Shown here one piece after another: positions 8,923 to 16,568 of a DNA stretch of 35,965 nucleotides (position 1 is the stretch's first letter; each line of letters starts with the position of its first letter). The notes under the pieces are model-generated. The model saw nothing but the letters and a program-made list of their open reading frames with translations. It ran no database searches and was not told where the DNA came from. The DNA is from WHUA01 sp964585785 (GTDB taxonomy: Bacteria > Pseudomonadota > Alphaproteobacteria > UBA8366), in NCBI GenBank assembly GCA_964585785.1, contig CAZPFL010000022.1, positions 1 through 35,965 of the forward strand, written 5' to 3'. Made by a program: the position numbers and the translations under genes.

Positions 8923-9624
8923 TCATTTCCTCACGGTACGTTTCGCGCGCTTGGCAGTCGCATTGGCTTTTCCGGGCTTCTTCTTCTTGCTTCCGGCTGC
9001 GGCCCTGAGTGCCGTCGCCGATGCAGGATGGAGCCTGATCCGCAGAAACACCCAGGCCGGCGGCTGCCGTCGCGCCAGACACCGGGCCTGCCTCTCCGGC
9101 AGACGGTCGGCTGCAAATCGCCCCGCCGCCTGCCCTGCCAAAGCCTTAAGAGAATATGTCGGCCTCGCAAAAACCGCAACGGGTACCGAACGGAAGAGGG
9201 TTTGCCAGGCCTTCCATGCCGGAATCTGGAGGAGATTGTCCGCGCCGATCAGCCAAACGAAGGCGACATCCGGATATCGGCGCTTCAAGGCCCGGACGGT
9301 GTCCACGGTAAATCGGGTGTTGAGGCGCCGCTCGATATCGCTCACCCGGATGCGGGGGTGGCGCGCCACGGCGCGCGCGGACGCCATCCGGTGCGCCAGG
9401 GCCGCCATGCCCTTCACGGGCTTCAAAGGGTTCTGGGGCGAGACGAGCCACCACACTTCGTCCAGCCCGAGGCGCTGCAAGGCGAGCAGGCTTATGTGGC
9501 GATGGCCTTCATGCGCCGGGTTGAACGACCCGCCCAACAGGCCGATCCGCCGGCCGCGCCGGGCAAGCCGGCGTTTCCGATGCGTGTCGGTGTCGGGGGC
9601 GCGTGACGGGGAAGAAGGCTGCAT
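8923..9624 (-). CDS. nadD: Nicotinate-nucleotide adenylyltransferase with a basic C-terminal tail
   Basis: NadD joins nicotinate mononucleotide and ATP to form deamido-NAD in NAD biosynthesis. The nucleotidyltransferase signature is GLLGGSFNPAHEGH at about residues 28-41. The middle of the protein shows VWWLVSPQNPLKP and LIGADNLLQIPAWKAW. The second signature (canonically ISSTxIR) reads SATALRAA near residue 205. After this, residues 212-233 form an unusual Lys/Arg-rich tail (KKKKPGKANATAKRAKR). The ATG at 9624 is the only reasonable start; the first 25 residues are charged and not conserved. The normal upstream partner, proA, is separated from it here by a PAS-protein gene. Confidence 0.93.
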   Translation of the reverse strand: MQPSSPSRAPDTDTHRKRRLARRGRRIGLLGGSFNPAHEGHRHISLLALQRLGLDEVWWLVSPQNPLKPVKGMAALAHRMASARAVARHPRIRVSDIERRLNTRFTVDTVRALKRRYPDVAFVWLIGADNLLQIPAWKAWQTLFRSVPVAVFARPTYSLKALAGQAAGRFAADRLPERQARCLARRQPPAWVFLRIRLHPASATALRAAAGSKKKKPGKANATAKRAKRTVRK

Positions 9625-9698
9625 TCGACCGGTCGAAAGTGGACAGAAGGAGGCGGTTCAGCGGAGACCACATAAACGGTACAGGCGCGATCGTCATT

Positions 9699-9720
9699 CG
9701 CCAAGCCGGGGCGCTTGGCG
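9699..9720 (-). other. Hairpin between the PAS gene and nadD
   Basis: A perfect 8-bp inverted repeat (CGCCAAGC / GCTTGGCG) with a six-base loop lies in the 164-base spacer between the PAS-protein stop and nadD. No run of T follows on either strand, so it is not a classical intrinsic terminator. It could be a factor-dependent pause or an mRNA-stability element that separates PAS-gene transcription from nadD. Confidence 0.35.
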
Positions 9721-9788
9721 CGGTCGATGGAAGGGATGTTTTCAGACAGCTCGCCCGGTGCTGCCGATGCGATCCAGCTCCCGTCATC

Positions 9789-11399
9789 TCAGTCGGCGGC
9801 GTGCAGCGCCTCGGGTCCGGGCATCTCCTGGCTCAGGGCGAAGAAGCCCACGACAAGTCCGTTTTTGTCCTTATGCGGGATAAAATTGATATGGACCTTG
9901 CGTTTGCCCACGCCCGAAAAATCGATGACCTGATCGAGGCGCACATGCTCGCCGGCCAGCACCCGGTCGATATGCGGCTTGAGCCGCCGAAACTGCTCCA
10001 GATCGATGAAATCGGTCATGTGGCGTCCGACTATGTCCTCGCGTCTGACGCCATGCCACTCGTAATAGGGCCGATTGACGTATTGGAAGCGCAAGTTCCG
10101 GTCGCGGTAGGAGATTAGGGCGGGGATCGAGTCCATGACCAGCAGCAGCTGCTGCTCGCGCTCGACGAGCGCCCGCTCGACTTCCTTGAGCGCGGTAATA
10201 TCCTGAACGAGCGAGTAGTACCCTTCGACTTCGCCCGATTCGTCCCGTTGCGGGATCAGCGTGGTCAGGAAGTCGCACATGCCGCGGCCGGGAAAGGTGC
10301 ATGTGGTGTTGTATTGCACCGTTTCGCCGGACAGGACCTTGGCGCGGCGCTCCTTCATCATCTGGTAATGCGTCTCGTTGCGGACGTCGCAGACATGGTG
10401 ACCGACGATCTGCTCGCGCGGCTGGCCGACCCAGGCGGCGTAGGCCTGGTTGACGTATGTGTAGCGCAGGTCGCGCGATTTATGCGCGAGCATGACGGGC
10501 AGCGAATCCATCAGTTCGCGCAGCAACGCCGTGTCATCGGATGCCGATGCCGCGTTGCCGGCGGCGCTGGTCTTGAGGGGCGCATGTCCATAGCGCGCCG
10601 GCGCCGGCCGCACGGAGAAACCCGGTGGAACACGGCGCCGCGCGTCGCGCTCGATCGTCAGCATCGTTGCCGCGGCGCCGCGCCAGGCGATCGAATGGCA
10701 CCGTATAGCCAGATGAAGCGGCGCGCCGTCCGTGCGAAGCGCCTCGCAATAGACGGGCTGCGGTTGGCTGGGCTGCTTTCCGCCCGCGCCGTGAACGCTC
10801 GTCGCGAGGTCTTCCAGTGGCAGGTTCATCAGCGGGCTGATCTCACGCAATGCGGCCGCCATGCCTGAGTAGCCGAACAACGCGACATAGGCGTCATTGG
10901 CGAACAAGGGCTGTTTGTCGCGATAGATCAGGACCGCTTCGGTCAGATTGTTCGCGAGCGATTGGATCTGCGCCTCCGCCGGGTCGAGGTCGTGGCCCGC
11001 AGCCGTGCTATCGGCGCGGCCGCGCTGGATCGCGACGACATGGCGGCATTCGCCATCGCCGGCTATCGGGGTCAGGAACAGCTCTGCCCGAAACCGGCCG
11101 CCGTCCTTGCGGTTGTTCAGCAGCACGAAGCTGGCCTTTTCACCACGTTCGAACGCGGCGGCCATTTCGTCGACGACCTGCGGATTGTTGCCCGTGGCGC
11201 ATAGAAAAGCCGGAGACTGGCCGGCGAGATCGGCAAGCGAATACCCGGTCCGCTGCGTGAAGGCTTCATTCACGAAGCAGATATGCTGTCTCGCTGCGCC
11301 ATTCGGGTCGTTTTCGGTGACAAACAGGGGATCGCTGATGCCGTTGAGCACCGACTCTAGATATGCCAGACGCCGAGTGGCCAAGTCAGTTTGTGCCAT
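9789..11399 (-). CDS. Multi-PAS-domain protein without an output domain; first PAS is LOV-like
   Basis: The 536-residue soluble protein appears to be made of four PAS modules, at about residues 15-128, 145-250, 290-405 and 415-525. The third and fourth are typical sensory PAS/PAC units (YTYVNQAYAAWVGQPREQIV; SLVQDITALKEVERAL). The first resembles LOV: FVNEAFTQRTGYS, NNPQVVDEM, LLNNRKDGGRFRAEL and a Gln in VVAIQRGR. The flavin-linking Cys of the GxNCRFLQ motif is Pro63 here (GQSPAFLC). The protein ends 12 residues after the last PAS, with no kinase, GGDEF, EAL or DNA-binding domain, so it may act through a partner or be a truncated sensor. It interrupts the usual proA-nadD order and has an AT-rich upstream region. 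The ligand is unknown. Confidence 0.85.
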   Translation of the reverse strand: MAQTDLATRRLAYLESVLNGISDPLFVTENDPNGAARQHICFVNEAFTQRTGYSLADLAGQSPAFLCATGNNPQVVDEMAAAFERGEKASFVLLNNRKDGGRFRAELFLTPIAGDGECRHVVAIQRGRADSTAAGHDLDPAEAQIQSLANNLTEAVLIYRDKQPLFANDAYVALFGYSGMAAALREISPLMNLPLEDLATSVHGAGGKQPSQPQPVYCEALRTDGAPLHLAIRCHSIAWRGAAATMLTIERDARRRVPPGFSVRPAPARYGHAPLKTSAAGNAASASDDTALLRELMDSLPVMLAHKSRDLRYTYVNQAYAAWVGQPREQIVGHHVCDVRNETHYQMMKERRAKVLSGETVQYNTTCTFPGRGMCDFLTTLIPQRDESGEVEGYYSLVQDITALKEVERALVEREQQLLLVMDSIPALISYRDRNLRFQYVNRPYYEWHGVRREDIVGRHMTDFIDLEQFRRLKPHIDRVLAGEHVRLDQVIDFSGVGKRKVHINFIPHKDKNGLVVGFFALSQEMPGPEALHAAD

Positions 11400-11439
11400 T
11401 TCTTCCGTTCATCTGCTGGCGTCCATTTGCCACCTTATT

Positions 11440-11469
11440 ATTATGGCGTGACTCGCTTCTGAAAATCAA
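11440..11469 (-). promoter_or_regulatory. Candidate sigma70-type promoter of the PAS gene
   Basis: On the minus strand, TTGATT (11469-11464) and CATAAT (11445-11440) are separated by 18 bases. Transcription would start about 35 bases before the ATG at 11399. The region is clearly AT-richer than its surroundings. This is pattern matching only; alphaproteobacterial promoters are variable. Confidence 0.4.
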
Positions 11470-11505
11470 CAGGTGGTAGAAAATCCCCCTCCACATCAAT
11501 CGCAT

Positions 11506-11546
11506 TTGTCCGAATTGCATACTTATAGTTGTAATTATGCGGACAA
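11506..11546. repeat. Interrupted inverted repeat between proA and the PAS gene
   Basis: TTGTCCG (11506-11512) is mirrored exactly by CGGACAA (11540-11546). Inside these arms, GCATA and TATGC can extend the pairing after a four-base bulge. The element lies just behind the proA stop and upstream of the candidate PAS-gene promoter, in an AT-rich patch. It could be a regulator-binding dyad or an RNA stem at the end of the proBA transcript. Confidence 0.5.
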
Positions 11547-11552
11547 TTGGCG

Positions 11553-12836
11553 CTATGGACGTGTCTGTCCTCGCCCCCTGACCACATATTTGAAGCTTGT
11601 GAGCTGCTCCGCACCGACCGGCCCGCGCGCATGCAGCTTGCCGGTCGAGATACCGATCTCGGCGCCCATGCCGAACTCGCCGCCGTCGGCGAACTGGGTC
11701 GAGGCATTGTGCAGGACGATGGCGCTGTCGACTTGCGCCAGAAAGCGATCCGCGGCTGCCTGATCCTCGGTGACGATCGCGTCGGTATGGTGCGAGCCGT
11801 GCCGGTTCACGTGGTCGATCGCTTCCGCCAGCCCGTCCACGACCTTGAGCGAGATGATCGCGTCGAGATATTCCGTGTCCCAGTCCGTCTCGCTGGCGGG
11901 CACGATGCGCCGGTCGATCGATTGCGCGGCCTGGTCGCCACGGATCTCACAACCCGCGTTCGTCAGCGCGTCCACAATTGGGGACAGTTGCTCGGTCGCG
12001 ATCTTGCGGTCGATGACCAACGACTCGGCCGCGCCGCAAACCCCGGTCCGACGCATCTTCGCGTTCAGGGTGACGCGGCGCGCCATTTCGGGATCGGCCT
12101 TTTCGTGGATGTAAACGTGGCAGTTTCCCTCGAGATGCGCGATGACCGGGATACGCGATTCCGCCATGACGCGCTCGATCAGGGATTTGCCGCCGCGCGG
12201 GACGATGATGTCGATGAGGTCGGCCATGCGCAGCATGGCGCCCACGGCCGCCCGGTCGCGCGTCGGCACGAGCTGGATGGCATCGGCCGGCAGGTTGCTG
12301 CTGCGCAGCCCGTCCCGCAGGCATTCGGCGATGATTGTCGAGGAATGAAAGCTTTCCGAGCCGCCCCGCAAGATCGCGGCGTTGCCCGACTTCAGGCACA
12401 AGCCGCCCGCGTCGGCGGTCACGTTGGGCCGGGATTCGTAGATGATGCCGATAACGCCGAGCGGCACACGCACGCGCGCGATATGGAGGCCGTTCGGCCG
12501 GTCCCATTCGGCGATCGTCTGGCCGACCGGATCGGGCAGGTCGGCGACCGCTTCGAGCCCCCGGGCGATGTCCTCGATCCGTTGGTCGTTGAGCAACAGC
12601 CGGTCGGTCATCGCCGCGCTCAACCCTTTCTGGCCCGCGAACTGGAGGTCCTTGGCGTTTTCGATCTTGATCTTGGCGGCATGTGCCCGGATCGAGTCGG
12701 CGGCAGCGCGCAACGCCGCGTCCTTGGTCGCCCGGTCGGCCAGTGCCAGCGCCGGCAGCGTTTGGCGGGCCGCCGTGGCGATGCGGCGCACCTCCGCTTC
12801 AACGGAATCCCGGGTGTCTCCGGCTAGATCAACCAT
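11553..12836 (-). CDS. proA: Glutamate-5-semialdehyde dehydrogenase (gamma-glutamyl phosphate reductase)
   Basis: ProA reduces gamma-glutamyl phosphate with NADPH in the second step of proline synthesis. The 427-residue length is normal. Recognisable elements are RVPLGVIGIIYESRPNVT, the cofactor region LKSGNAAILRGGSES, LIDIIVPRGGKSLIE and EGNCHVYIHEKAD. The catalytic cysteine C267 is in RRTGVCGAAESLVID. The ATG lies within the proB 3' end (8-base overlap), so proB and proA are translationally coupled. Confidence 0.96.
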   Translation of the reverse strand: MVDLAGDTRDSVEAEVRRIATAARQTLPALALADRATKDAALRAAADSIRAHAAKIKIENAKDLQFAGQKGLSAAMTDRLLLNDQRIEDIARGLEAVADLPDPVGQTIAEWDRPNGLHIARVRVPLGVIGIIYESRPNVTADAGGLCLKSGNAAILRGGSESFHSSTIIAECLRDGLRSSNLPADAIQLVPTRDRAAVGAMLRMADLIDIIVPRGGKSLIERVMAESRIPVIAHLEGNCHVYIHEKADPEMARRVTLNAKMRRTGVCGAAESLVIDRKIATEQLSPIVDALTNAGCEIRGDQAAQSIDRRIVPASETDWDTEYLDAIISLKVVDGLAEAIDHVNRHGSHHTDAIVTEDQAAADRFLAQVDSAIVLHNASTQFADGGEFGMGAEIGISTGKLHARGPVGAEQLTSFKYVVRGRGQTRP

Positions 12837-13977
12837 TGCGAACGCTCCTCGATGGTGCGCCCAGCGCCAAATCGTCGCGGTGGATTATTTCGTCACGCCC
12901 ACGATAGCCAAGTATTGCCTCGATTTCACGGCTATTATGGCCGGCGATCCGCGCGGCGTCCTCGCTGGAATAGGCGGAAAGCCCCTTGCCGATCTCCCGC
13001 CCGTCGAGGGTCAAAATCGACACCGCATCGCCCCGTTCGAACCGGCCGGTGACGGCGCGCACGCCGACCGGCAGCAGGCTTCGCCCGCTCTGCAGGGCGC
13101 GCTCGGCGCCCTGGTCCACGGTGACCGCGCCGACCGGGTTGAGCACGCCGGCAATCCAGGTCTTGCGCGCCGTCATCGGCGTCGCCGCCGCGAGGAACCA
13201 GGTGCAGGCGCCGCCTTCATCGAGCCGTCTCAGCGGATGAAGGTCGCGCCCATCGGCGATCGCCATACGGCAGCCGCTCGCGGTGGCGATCTTCGCCGCT
13301 TGCAGCTTCGTCACCATGCCGCCCGACGAATAACCCAGCGGTGCGGCGCCGGCCATCGCCTCGATCTCGGGCGTGATGGCGGCGACTTCGGCGAGCCGTC
13401 GCGCCTCGGGGTCCCGGCGTGGATCGCGCTCATATAGCCCGTCGATGTCCGACAGCAGGACCAGAGTGTCGGCGCTGACCATGGCCGCGACCCGGGCGGC
13501 GAGCCGGTCGTTGTCGCCGAAGCGGATCTCCGCGGTGCCCACGGTGTCGTTCTCGTTGATCACCGGAATGGCGCCGAAGGATAAGAGCTGCATCAGCGTG
13601 TTGCGTGCGTTGAGGTGCCGGCGGCGCTCCTCGGTGTCGTCGGGGGTCACCAGGATCTGCGCGACGGTGATGCCGTGCCGCGCCAGCGCCTGTTCGTAAG
13701 CGTGGGCGAGGCGGATCTGACCTGCCGCGGCGGCCGCTTGCTTCTCCTCGAGGCGCAGCGCGCGGTCCTTGTTGATGAGGCCGAGGCGGCGGCGGCCGAC
13801 CGCGATCGCGCCGGAGGAGACGATCAGGATCTGCTGACCGCGGCGCTGATACGCGGCGACGTCGTCGGCCAGCGCGTCGAGCCAGCCGTGCCGCAGATCG
13901 CCGCTGTCCTCGTCGACCAGCAGCGCCGAGCCGATCTTGATGACCAGCCGCTTGGCGGAACGCACGGCTTCGTTCAC
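12829..13977 (-). CDS. proB: Glutamate 5-kinase
   Basis: ProB phosphorylates glutamate to gamma-glutamyl phosphate, the feedback-controlled first step of proline synthesis. The kinase domain begins RLVIKIGSALL and contains LIVSSGAIAVG, PVINENDTV, FGDNDRLAARVA and DGLYERDPR. A C-terminal PUA domain begins near residue 280 (NPVGAVTVDQGAERAL). I chose the GTG at 13977, giving 382 residues starting MNEAVRSAKRLVIKIGS. It overlaps the obgE stop as GTGA, and the kinase begins at the usual distance. The open frame continues upstream inside obgE, but that part is the antisense-like shadow of the GTPase gene. Confidence 0.93.
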   Translation of the reverse strand: MNEAVRSAKRLVIKIGSALLVDEDSGDLRHGWLDALADDVAAYQRRGQQILIVSSGAIAVGRRRLGLINKDRALRLEEKQAAAAAGQIRLAHAYEQALARHGITVAQILVTPDDTEERRRHLNARNTLMQLLSFGAIPVINENDTVGTAEIRFGDNDRLAARVAAMVSADTLVLLSDIDGLYERDPRRDPEARRLAEVAAITPEIEAMAGAAPLGYSSGGMVTKLQAAKIATASGCRMAIADGRDLHPLRRLDEGGACTWFLAAATPMTARKTWIAGVLNPVGAVTVDQGAERALQSGRSLLPVGVRAVTGRFERGDAVSILTLDGREIGKGLSAYSSEDAARIAGHNSREIEAILGYRGRDEIIHRDDLALGAPSRSVRNG

Positions 13978-15026
13978 GGCGTCCACGCCTTCGCGGTCTG
14001 ATTGGCTTGCGCCGCCGCCAGCGCCGCGGCCTTGCCGCGGTCCCGGTCGATCGCGGCGAGAAGGGCGCGGAGGATCGGCGTGACGCCGGCCCCGGTGACG
14101 CCCGATAGGGTGAAGACCCGCTGGCCGCACGCTTTTTTCAATGCCGCCAACCGCGCCTTGATCGTCGCGTCGTCCAGCGCGTCGCACTTGTTGAGCGCCA
14201 CGATCTCCGGCTTATTCGGCAGGCCGGCGTCGTAGGCCTCGAGCTCGCCCCGTATGGTGTGGTAAGCGCCCGCCACATCCGCCTGCGTCCCGTCGACGAG
14301 GTGCAGCAGCACGCCGCAGCGCTCGATATGGCCGAGGAAGCGGTCGCCGAGGCCATGGCCTTCATGCGCGCCCTCGATCAGCCCGGGAATGTCCGCGAGC
14401 ACGAACTCGCGCTCGTCGACATAGACCACGCCGAGCTGCGGATGGAGGGTGGTGAAGGGGTAGTCGGCGATCTTCGGCTTCGCCCGGGTAACGGCGGCCA
14501 GGAAGGTCGATTTCCCGGCATTGGGCAGCCCGACCAGCCCGGCGTCCGCGAGCAGCTTGAGGCGCAGCCAGACCCACATATCCTGCCCCGGAAAGCCCGG
14601 GTCGGCGCGCCGCGGCGCCCGAATGGTCGCGCTCTTGTAATGCAGGTTGCCGAAGCCGCCGTCGCCGCCCTTCAGCAAGACGACCCGCTGACCGGGCCGC
14701 GTCAGGTCCGCGATCAAGGTCTCGTTGTCCTCGGCGAGGATCTGCGTTCCGGCGGGGACCAGCAAGGTGACGGTCTCCCCGGCCGCGCCCGAGCGCTGCT
14801 TCCCCTTGCCGTTCTCGCCGTTGCCGGCCTTGAAATGCTGGCGATAGCGGAAATCGATCAGCGTGTTGAGGCCGTCGACCGCCTCGGCGATGACATCGCC
14901 GCCGCGCCCGCCGTCGCCGCCGTCCGGGCCGCCGCGCGGGATGTTGCGCTCGCGCCGGAACGACGTGCAGCCGGGTCCGCCGTCGCCGCTTTTCAGGTAT
15001 ATCTTGGCTTGGTCGAGGAACTTCAT
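13974..15026 (-). CDS. obgE: Obg-family GTPase
   Basis: Obg/CgtA is an essential GTPase that assists 50S ribosome assembly and links to stringent control. Residues 1-158 form the glycine-rich Obg fold (SGDGGPGCTSFRRE, GGPDGGDGGRGGDV). The G domain follows, with the P-loop GLPNAGKS at residues 166-173, DIPG at 212-215 and NKCD at 279-282. The 350-residue form has a short C-terminal tail. The ATG overlaps the stop of the GNAT gene by four bases and its stop overlaps proB, so GNAT-obgE-proB-proA form a tightly coupled unit. Confidence 0.96.
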   Translation of the reverse strand: MKFLDQAKIYLKSGDGGPGCTSFRRERNIPRGGPDGGDGGRGGDVIAEAVDGLNTLIDFRYRQHFKAGNGENGKGKQRSGAAGETVTLLVPAGTQILAEDNETLIADLTRPGQRVVLLKGGDGGFGNLHYKSATIRAPRRADPGFPGQDMWVWLRLKLLADAGLVGLPNAGKSTFLAAVTRAKPKIADYPFTTLHPQLGVVYVDEREFVLADIPGLIEGAHEGHGLGDRFLGHIERCGVLLHLVDGTQADVAGAYHTIRGELEAYDAGLPNKPEIVALNKCDALDDATIKARLAALKKACGQRVFTLSGVTGAGVTPILRALLAAIDRDRGKAAALAAAQANQTAKAWTP

Positions 15027-15574
15027 CGCAACGCCAACTCGCTAGCCGGCCGCCGGCGGTCCGCCGTCAGGGTCAGGCGGTGGCACTTTACCGCCTGTCC
15101 GCGTGCTTCGCACCATTGCATCATCTCACCCGTCCGGACGAAGCCGCATTTGGCGAGAACGCGGCCCGACGCCGGGTTATCGAACAGCCAGCCGGCTTCC
15201 AAGCTATCCGCGCCGAGGGCCGCGAAGGCGAAGCGGACGGCCGCGCCCGCGGCCTCGGTCGCAAATCCTTGCCCCCACCAGGGCTCGCCGATCCAGTAGC
15301 CCAGCTCGAACCGGCCGCCGTCTTGGTGCTCGAGGCCGACCAGACCGACGAGCCGGCCCTCGAGCAGGATCGCGAAAGCGAACGCGTCGCCGTTTTCCCG
15401 GGCGACTGCCTGCTCCGCGATCCACCGCTTCGCCAATCCTTCCGGATAGGGATGCGGTATGCGGGCCGTCATGCGAGCCACGTCCCAGTTCCCGGCCAGC
15501 GCCGTCAGGGCCTCGGCATCGGTATCCCGGAGCGGCCTCAAAAGCAGCCGCGCCGTTTGGATTTCTGCAAACAT
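15023..15574 (-). CDS. GNAT-family N-acetyltransferase (RimJ/RimL type)
   Basis: The 183-residue protein begins MFAEIQTARLLLRPLRDTD, the classic RimJ/RimL-type opening. It continues with LVGLVGLEH, FELGYWIGEPWWGQGFATEA (the acetyl-CoA pyrophosphate loop) and ASGRVLAKCGF near the C-terminus. It should transfer an acetyl group from acetyl-CoA to a protein N-terminus or small amine; the substrate cannot be told from sequence. It sits between rpmA and obgE, behind a terminator hairpin, and its stop overlaps the obgE start. A GNAT gene at this point is common in alphaproteobacteria. Confidence 0.9.
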   Translation of the reverse strand: MFAEIQTARLLLRPLRDTDAEALTALAGNWDVARMTARIPHPYPEGLAKRWIAEQAVARENGDAFAFAILLEGRLVGLVGLEHQDGGRFELGYWIGEPWWGQGFATEAAGAAVRFAFAALGADSLEAGWLFDNPASGRVLAKCGFVRTGEMMQWCEARGQAVKCHRLTLTADRRRPASELALR

Positions 15575-15600
15575 CGCCGGTTAGTCCTCGGGAGGGCATG

Positions 15601-15630
15601 AAAAGAGGGAGATGGTCTCCCATCTCCCTC
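15601..15630 (-). terminator. Rho-independent terminator after rpmA
   Basis: On the minus strand a perfect 11-bp stem (GAGGGAGATGG / CCATCTCCCTC, loop of four) at 15630-15605 is followed directly by TTTT at 15604-15601. It lies 54 bases beyond the rpmA stop and upstream of the GNAT ATG, so it should end most rplU-rpmA transcripts. The T-run is short, so some readthrough into obgE is possible. Confidence 0.75.
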
Positions 15631-15653
15631 CTTGAACCGGTCGATGTCGATGG

Positions 15654-15672
15654 GAGCCACCGTCGGTGGCTC
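15654..15672. repeat. Second hairpin next to the rpmA stop
   Basis: GAGCCACC (15654-15661) and GGTGGCTC (15665-15672) form a perfect 8-bp stem with a three-base loop. An alternative stem CGGTGG / CCACCG at 15664-15680 shares bases with it and would exclude it. There is no T-run here; the true terminator is the neighbouring 15601-15630 stem. It may stabilise the rplU-rpmA mRNA end. Confidence 0.45.
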
Positions 15673-15683
15673 AACCACCGAGG

Positions 15684-15956
15684 CTATTCTGCAGCAGCCG
15701 GGACGGCCGACGGGTCGATATGCACGGTCGTGCGCGTCCGCGTCTTGTGGAACTTCACAGTCCCTTCGGTGAGCGCGAACAGCGTGTGATCCCGGCCCAT
15801 GCCGACATTGCGCCCGGGGTGCACCTTGGTGCCGCGCTGGCGCACGATGATGTTGCCGGCGAGCACGTCTTCGCCGCCGAACTTCTTCACGCCGAGGCGC
15901 CGGCCCGCTGAATCGCGGCCGTTGCGAGAACTGCCGCCCGCTTTCTTGTGTGCCAT
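15684..15956 (-). CDS. rpmA: 50S ribosomal protein L27
   Basis: The 90-residue protein begins MAHKKAGGSSRNGRDSAGRR, the flexible N-terminal arm that reaches the peptidyl-transferase centre. It continues with LGVKKFGGEDVLAGNIIVRQRGT and the KVHPGRNVGMGRDHTLFAL core. It follows rplU after six bases, the universal rplU-rpmA pairing, and is transcribed from the rplU promoter. Confidence 0.97.
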   Translation of the reverse strand: MAHKKAGGSSRNGRDSAGRRLGVKKFGGEDVLAGNIIVRQRGTKVHPGRNVGMGRDHTLFALTEGTVKFHKTRTRTTVHIDPSAVPAAAE

Positions 15957-15962
15957 GCTGCC

Positions 15963-16433
15963 TTACTCCTCGCTCTTCTTCGCCCGGGGCTTGCGCGCCG
16001 CCGGCTTCTTGGCCTCGGCCTTCGGCGTCTCGGCCGCCGCTTCGTCCGCCGCCGTCGCCGCGGGCTTAACCTCGGCCTTCGTCTCCGCCTTCGCGGCCGC
16101 CCGCTTCGTCGGCTTCTTGCCGTCGGTCAAAATCTCGGTGATGCGCAGCACGGTAAGATGCTGCTTGTGGCCGAGCGTGCGGCGGTAGTCCTTGCGGCGC
16201 TTCTTCTTGAAGACGACGACCTTCTTGGCGCGCGTCTGCTTGACGACCTCGGCCGCCACCGTCGCGCCGGCCACCAGGGGCGTACCCGCCGTCTGCGCCG
16301 CGTCGTCGCCGACCATCAGCACGTCGGTCAGCTCAACCGTCGCGCCGGGCTCGGCCTCCAGCTTCTCGACCGCAATAATGTCGTTCGCGGCGACCCGGTA
16401 CTGCTTGCCGCCCGTCTTGACTACTGCAAACAT
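15963..16433 (-). CDS. rplU: 50S ribosomal protein L21 with a long Lys/Ala-rich C-terminal extension
   Basis: L21 binds 23S rRNA in the large subunit. Residues 1-105 are the canonical protein: MFAVVKTGGKQYRVAANDII, VEKLEAEPG and KKRRKDYRRTLGHKQHLTVLRI. The protein then continues for about 50 residues of alternating Lys, Ala, Glu and Pro, ending KPAARKPRAKKSEE, roughly half again the usual length of about 103. Such tails occur in some alphaproteobacteria; their role is unknown. A strong promoter lies about 110 bases upstream. Confidence 0.96.
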   Translation of the reverse strand: MFAVVKTGGKQYRVAANDIIAVEKLEAEPGATVELTDVLMVGDDAAQTAGTPLVAGATVAAEVVKQTRAKKVVVFKKKRRKDYRRTLGHKQHLTVLRITEILTDGKKPTKRAAAKAETKAEVKPAATAADEAAAETPKAEAKKPAARKPRAKKSEE

Positions 16434-16540
16434 AATTCTGCTTCTCGCTTTTTCGATCCCGGCCGCTTGTCGCCCGGTCCGTTCGTTGCTTCCAATGCCG
16501 GGGGATCCGGGACGCTCGGGGCTCCTGGACTCGCGGCGCG

Positions 16541-16568
16541 ACTATACTCAGGCGGTCTCTCAAGTCAA
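16541..16568 (-). promoter_or_regulatory. rplU: Promoter of rplU-rpmA
   Basis: On the minus strand, TTGACT (16568-16563) and TATAGT (16546-16541) are separated by 16 bases and match the sigma70 consensus at five of six positions each. The -35 element overlaps the TGA stop codon of the upstream gene. The predicted start near 16534 leaves a leader of about 100 bases before the rplU ATG, long enough for autoregulatory structure, although I cannot assign a known leader motif. Confidence 0.65.

Noticed and set aside
8780..9883. 367-codon plus-strand frame over rsfS/nadD and the PAS gene end
   Set aside because: It crosses several well-identified minus-strand genes and is Arg-rich with no recognisable domain.
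13978..14187. N-terminal extension of proB into obgE
   Set aside because: The residues are Arg/Gly-rich and unlike glutamate kinases; the GTGA overlap start at 13977 gives a normal protein.
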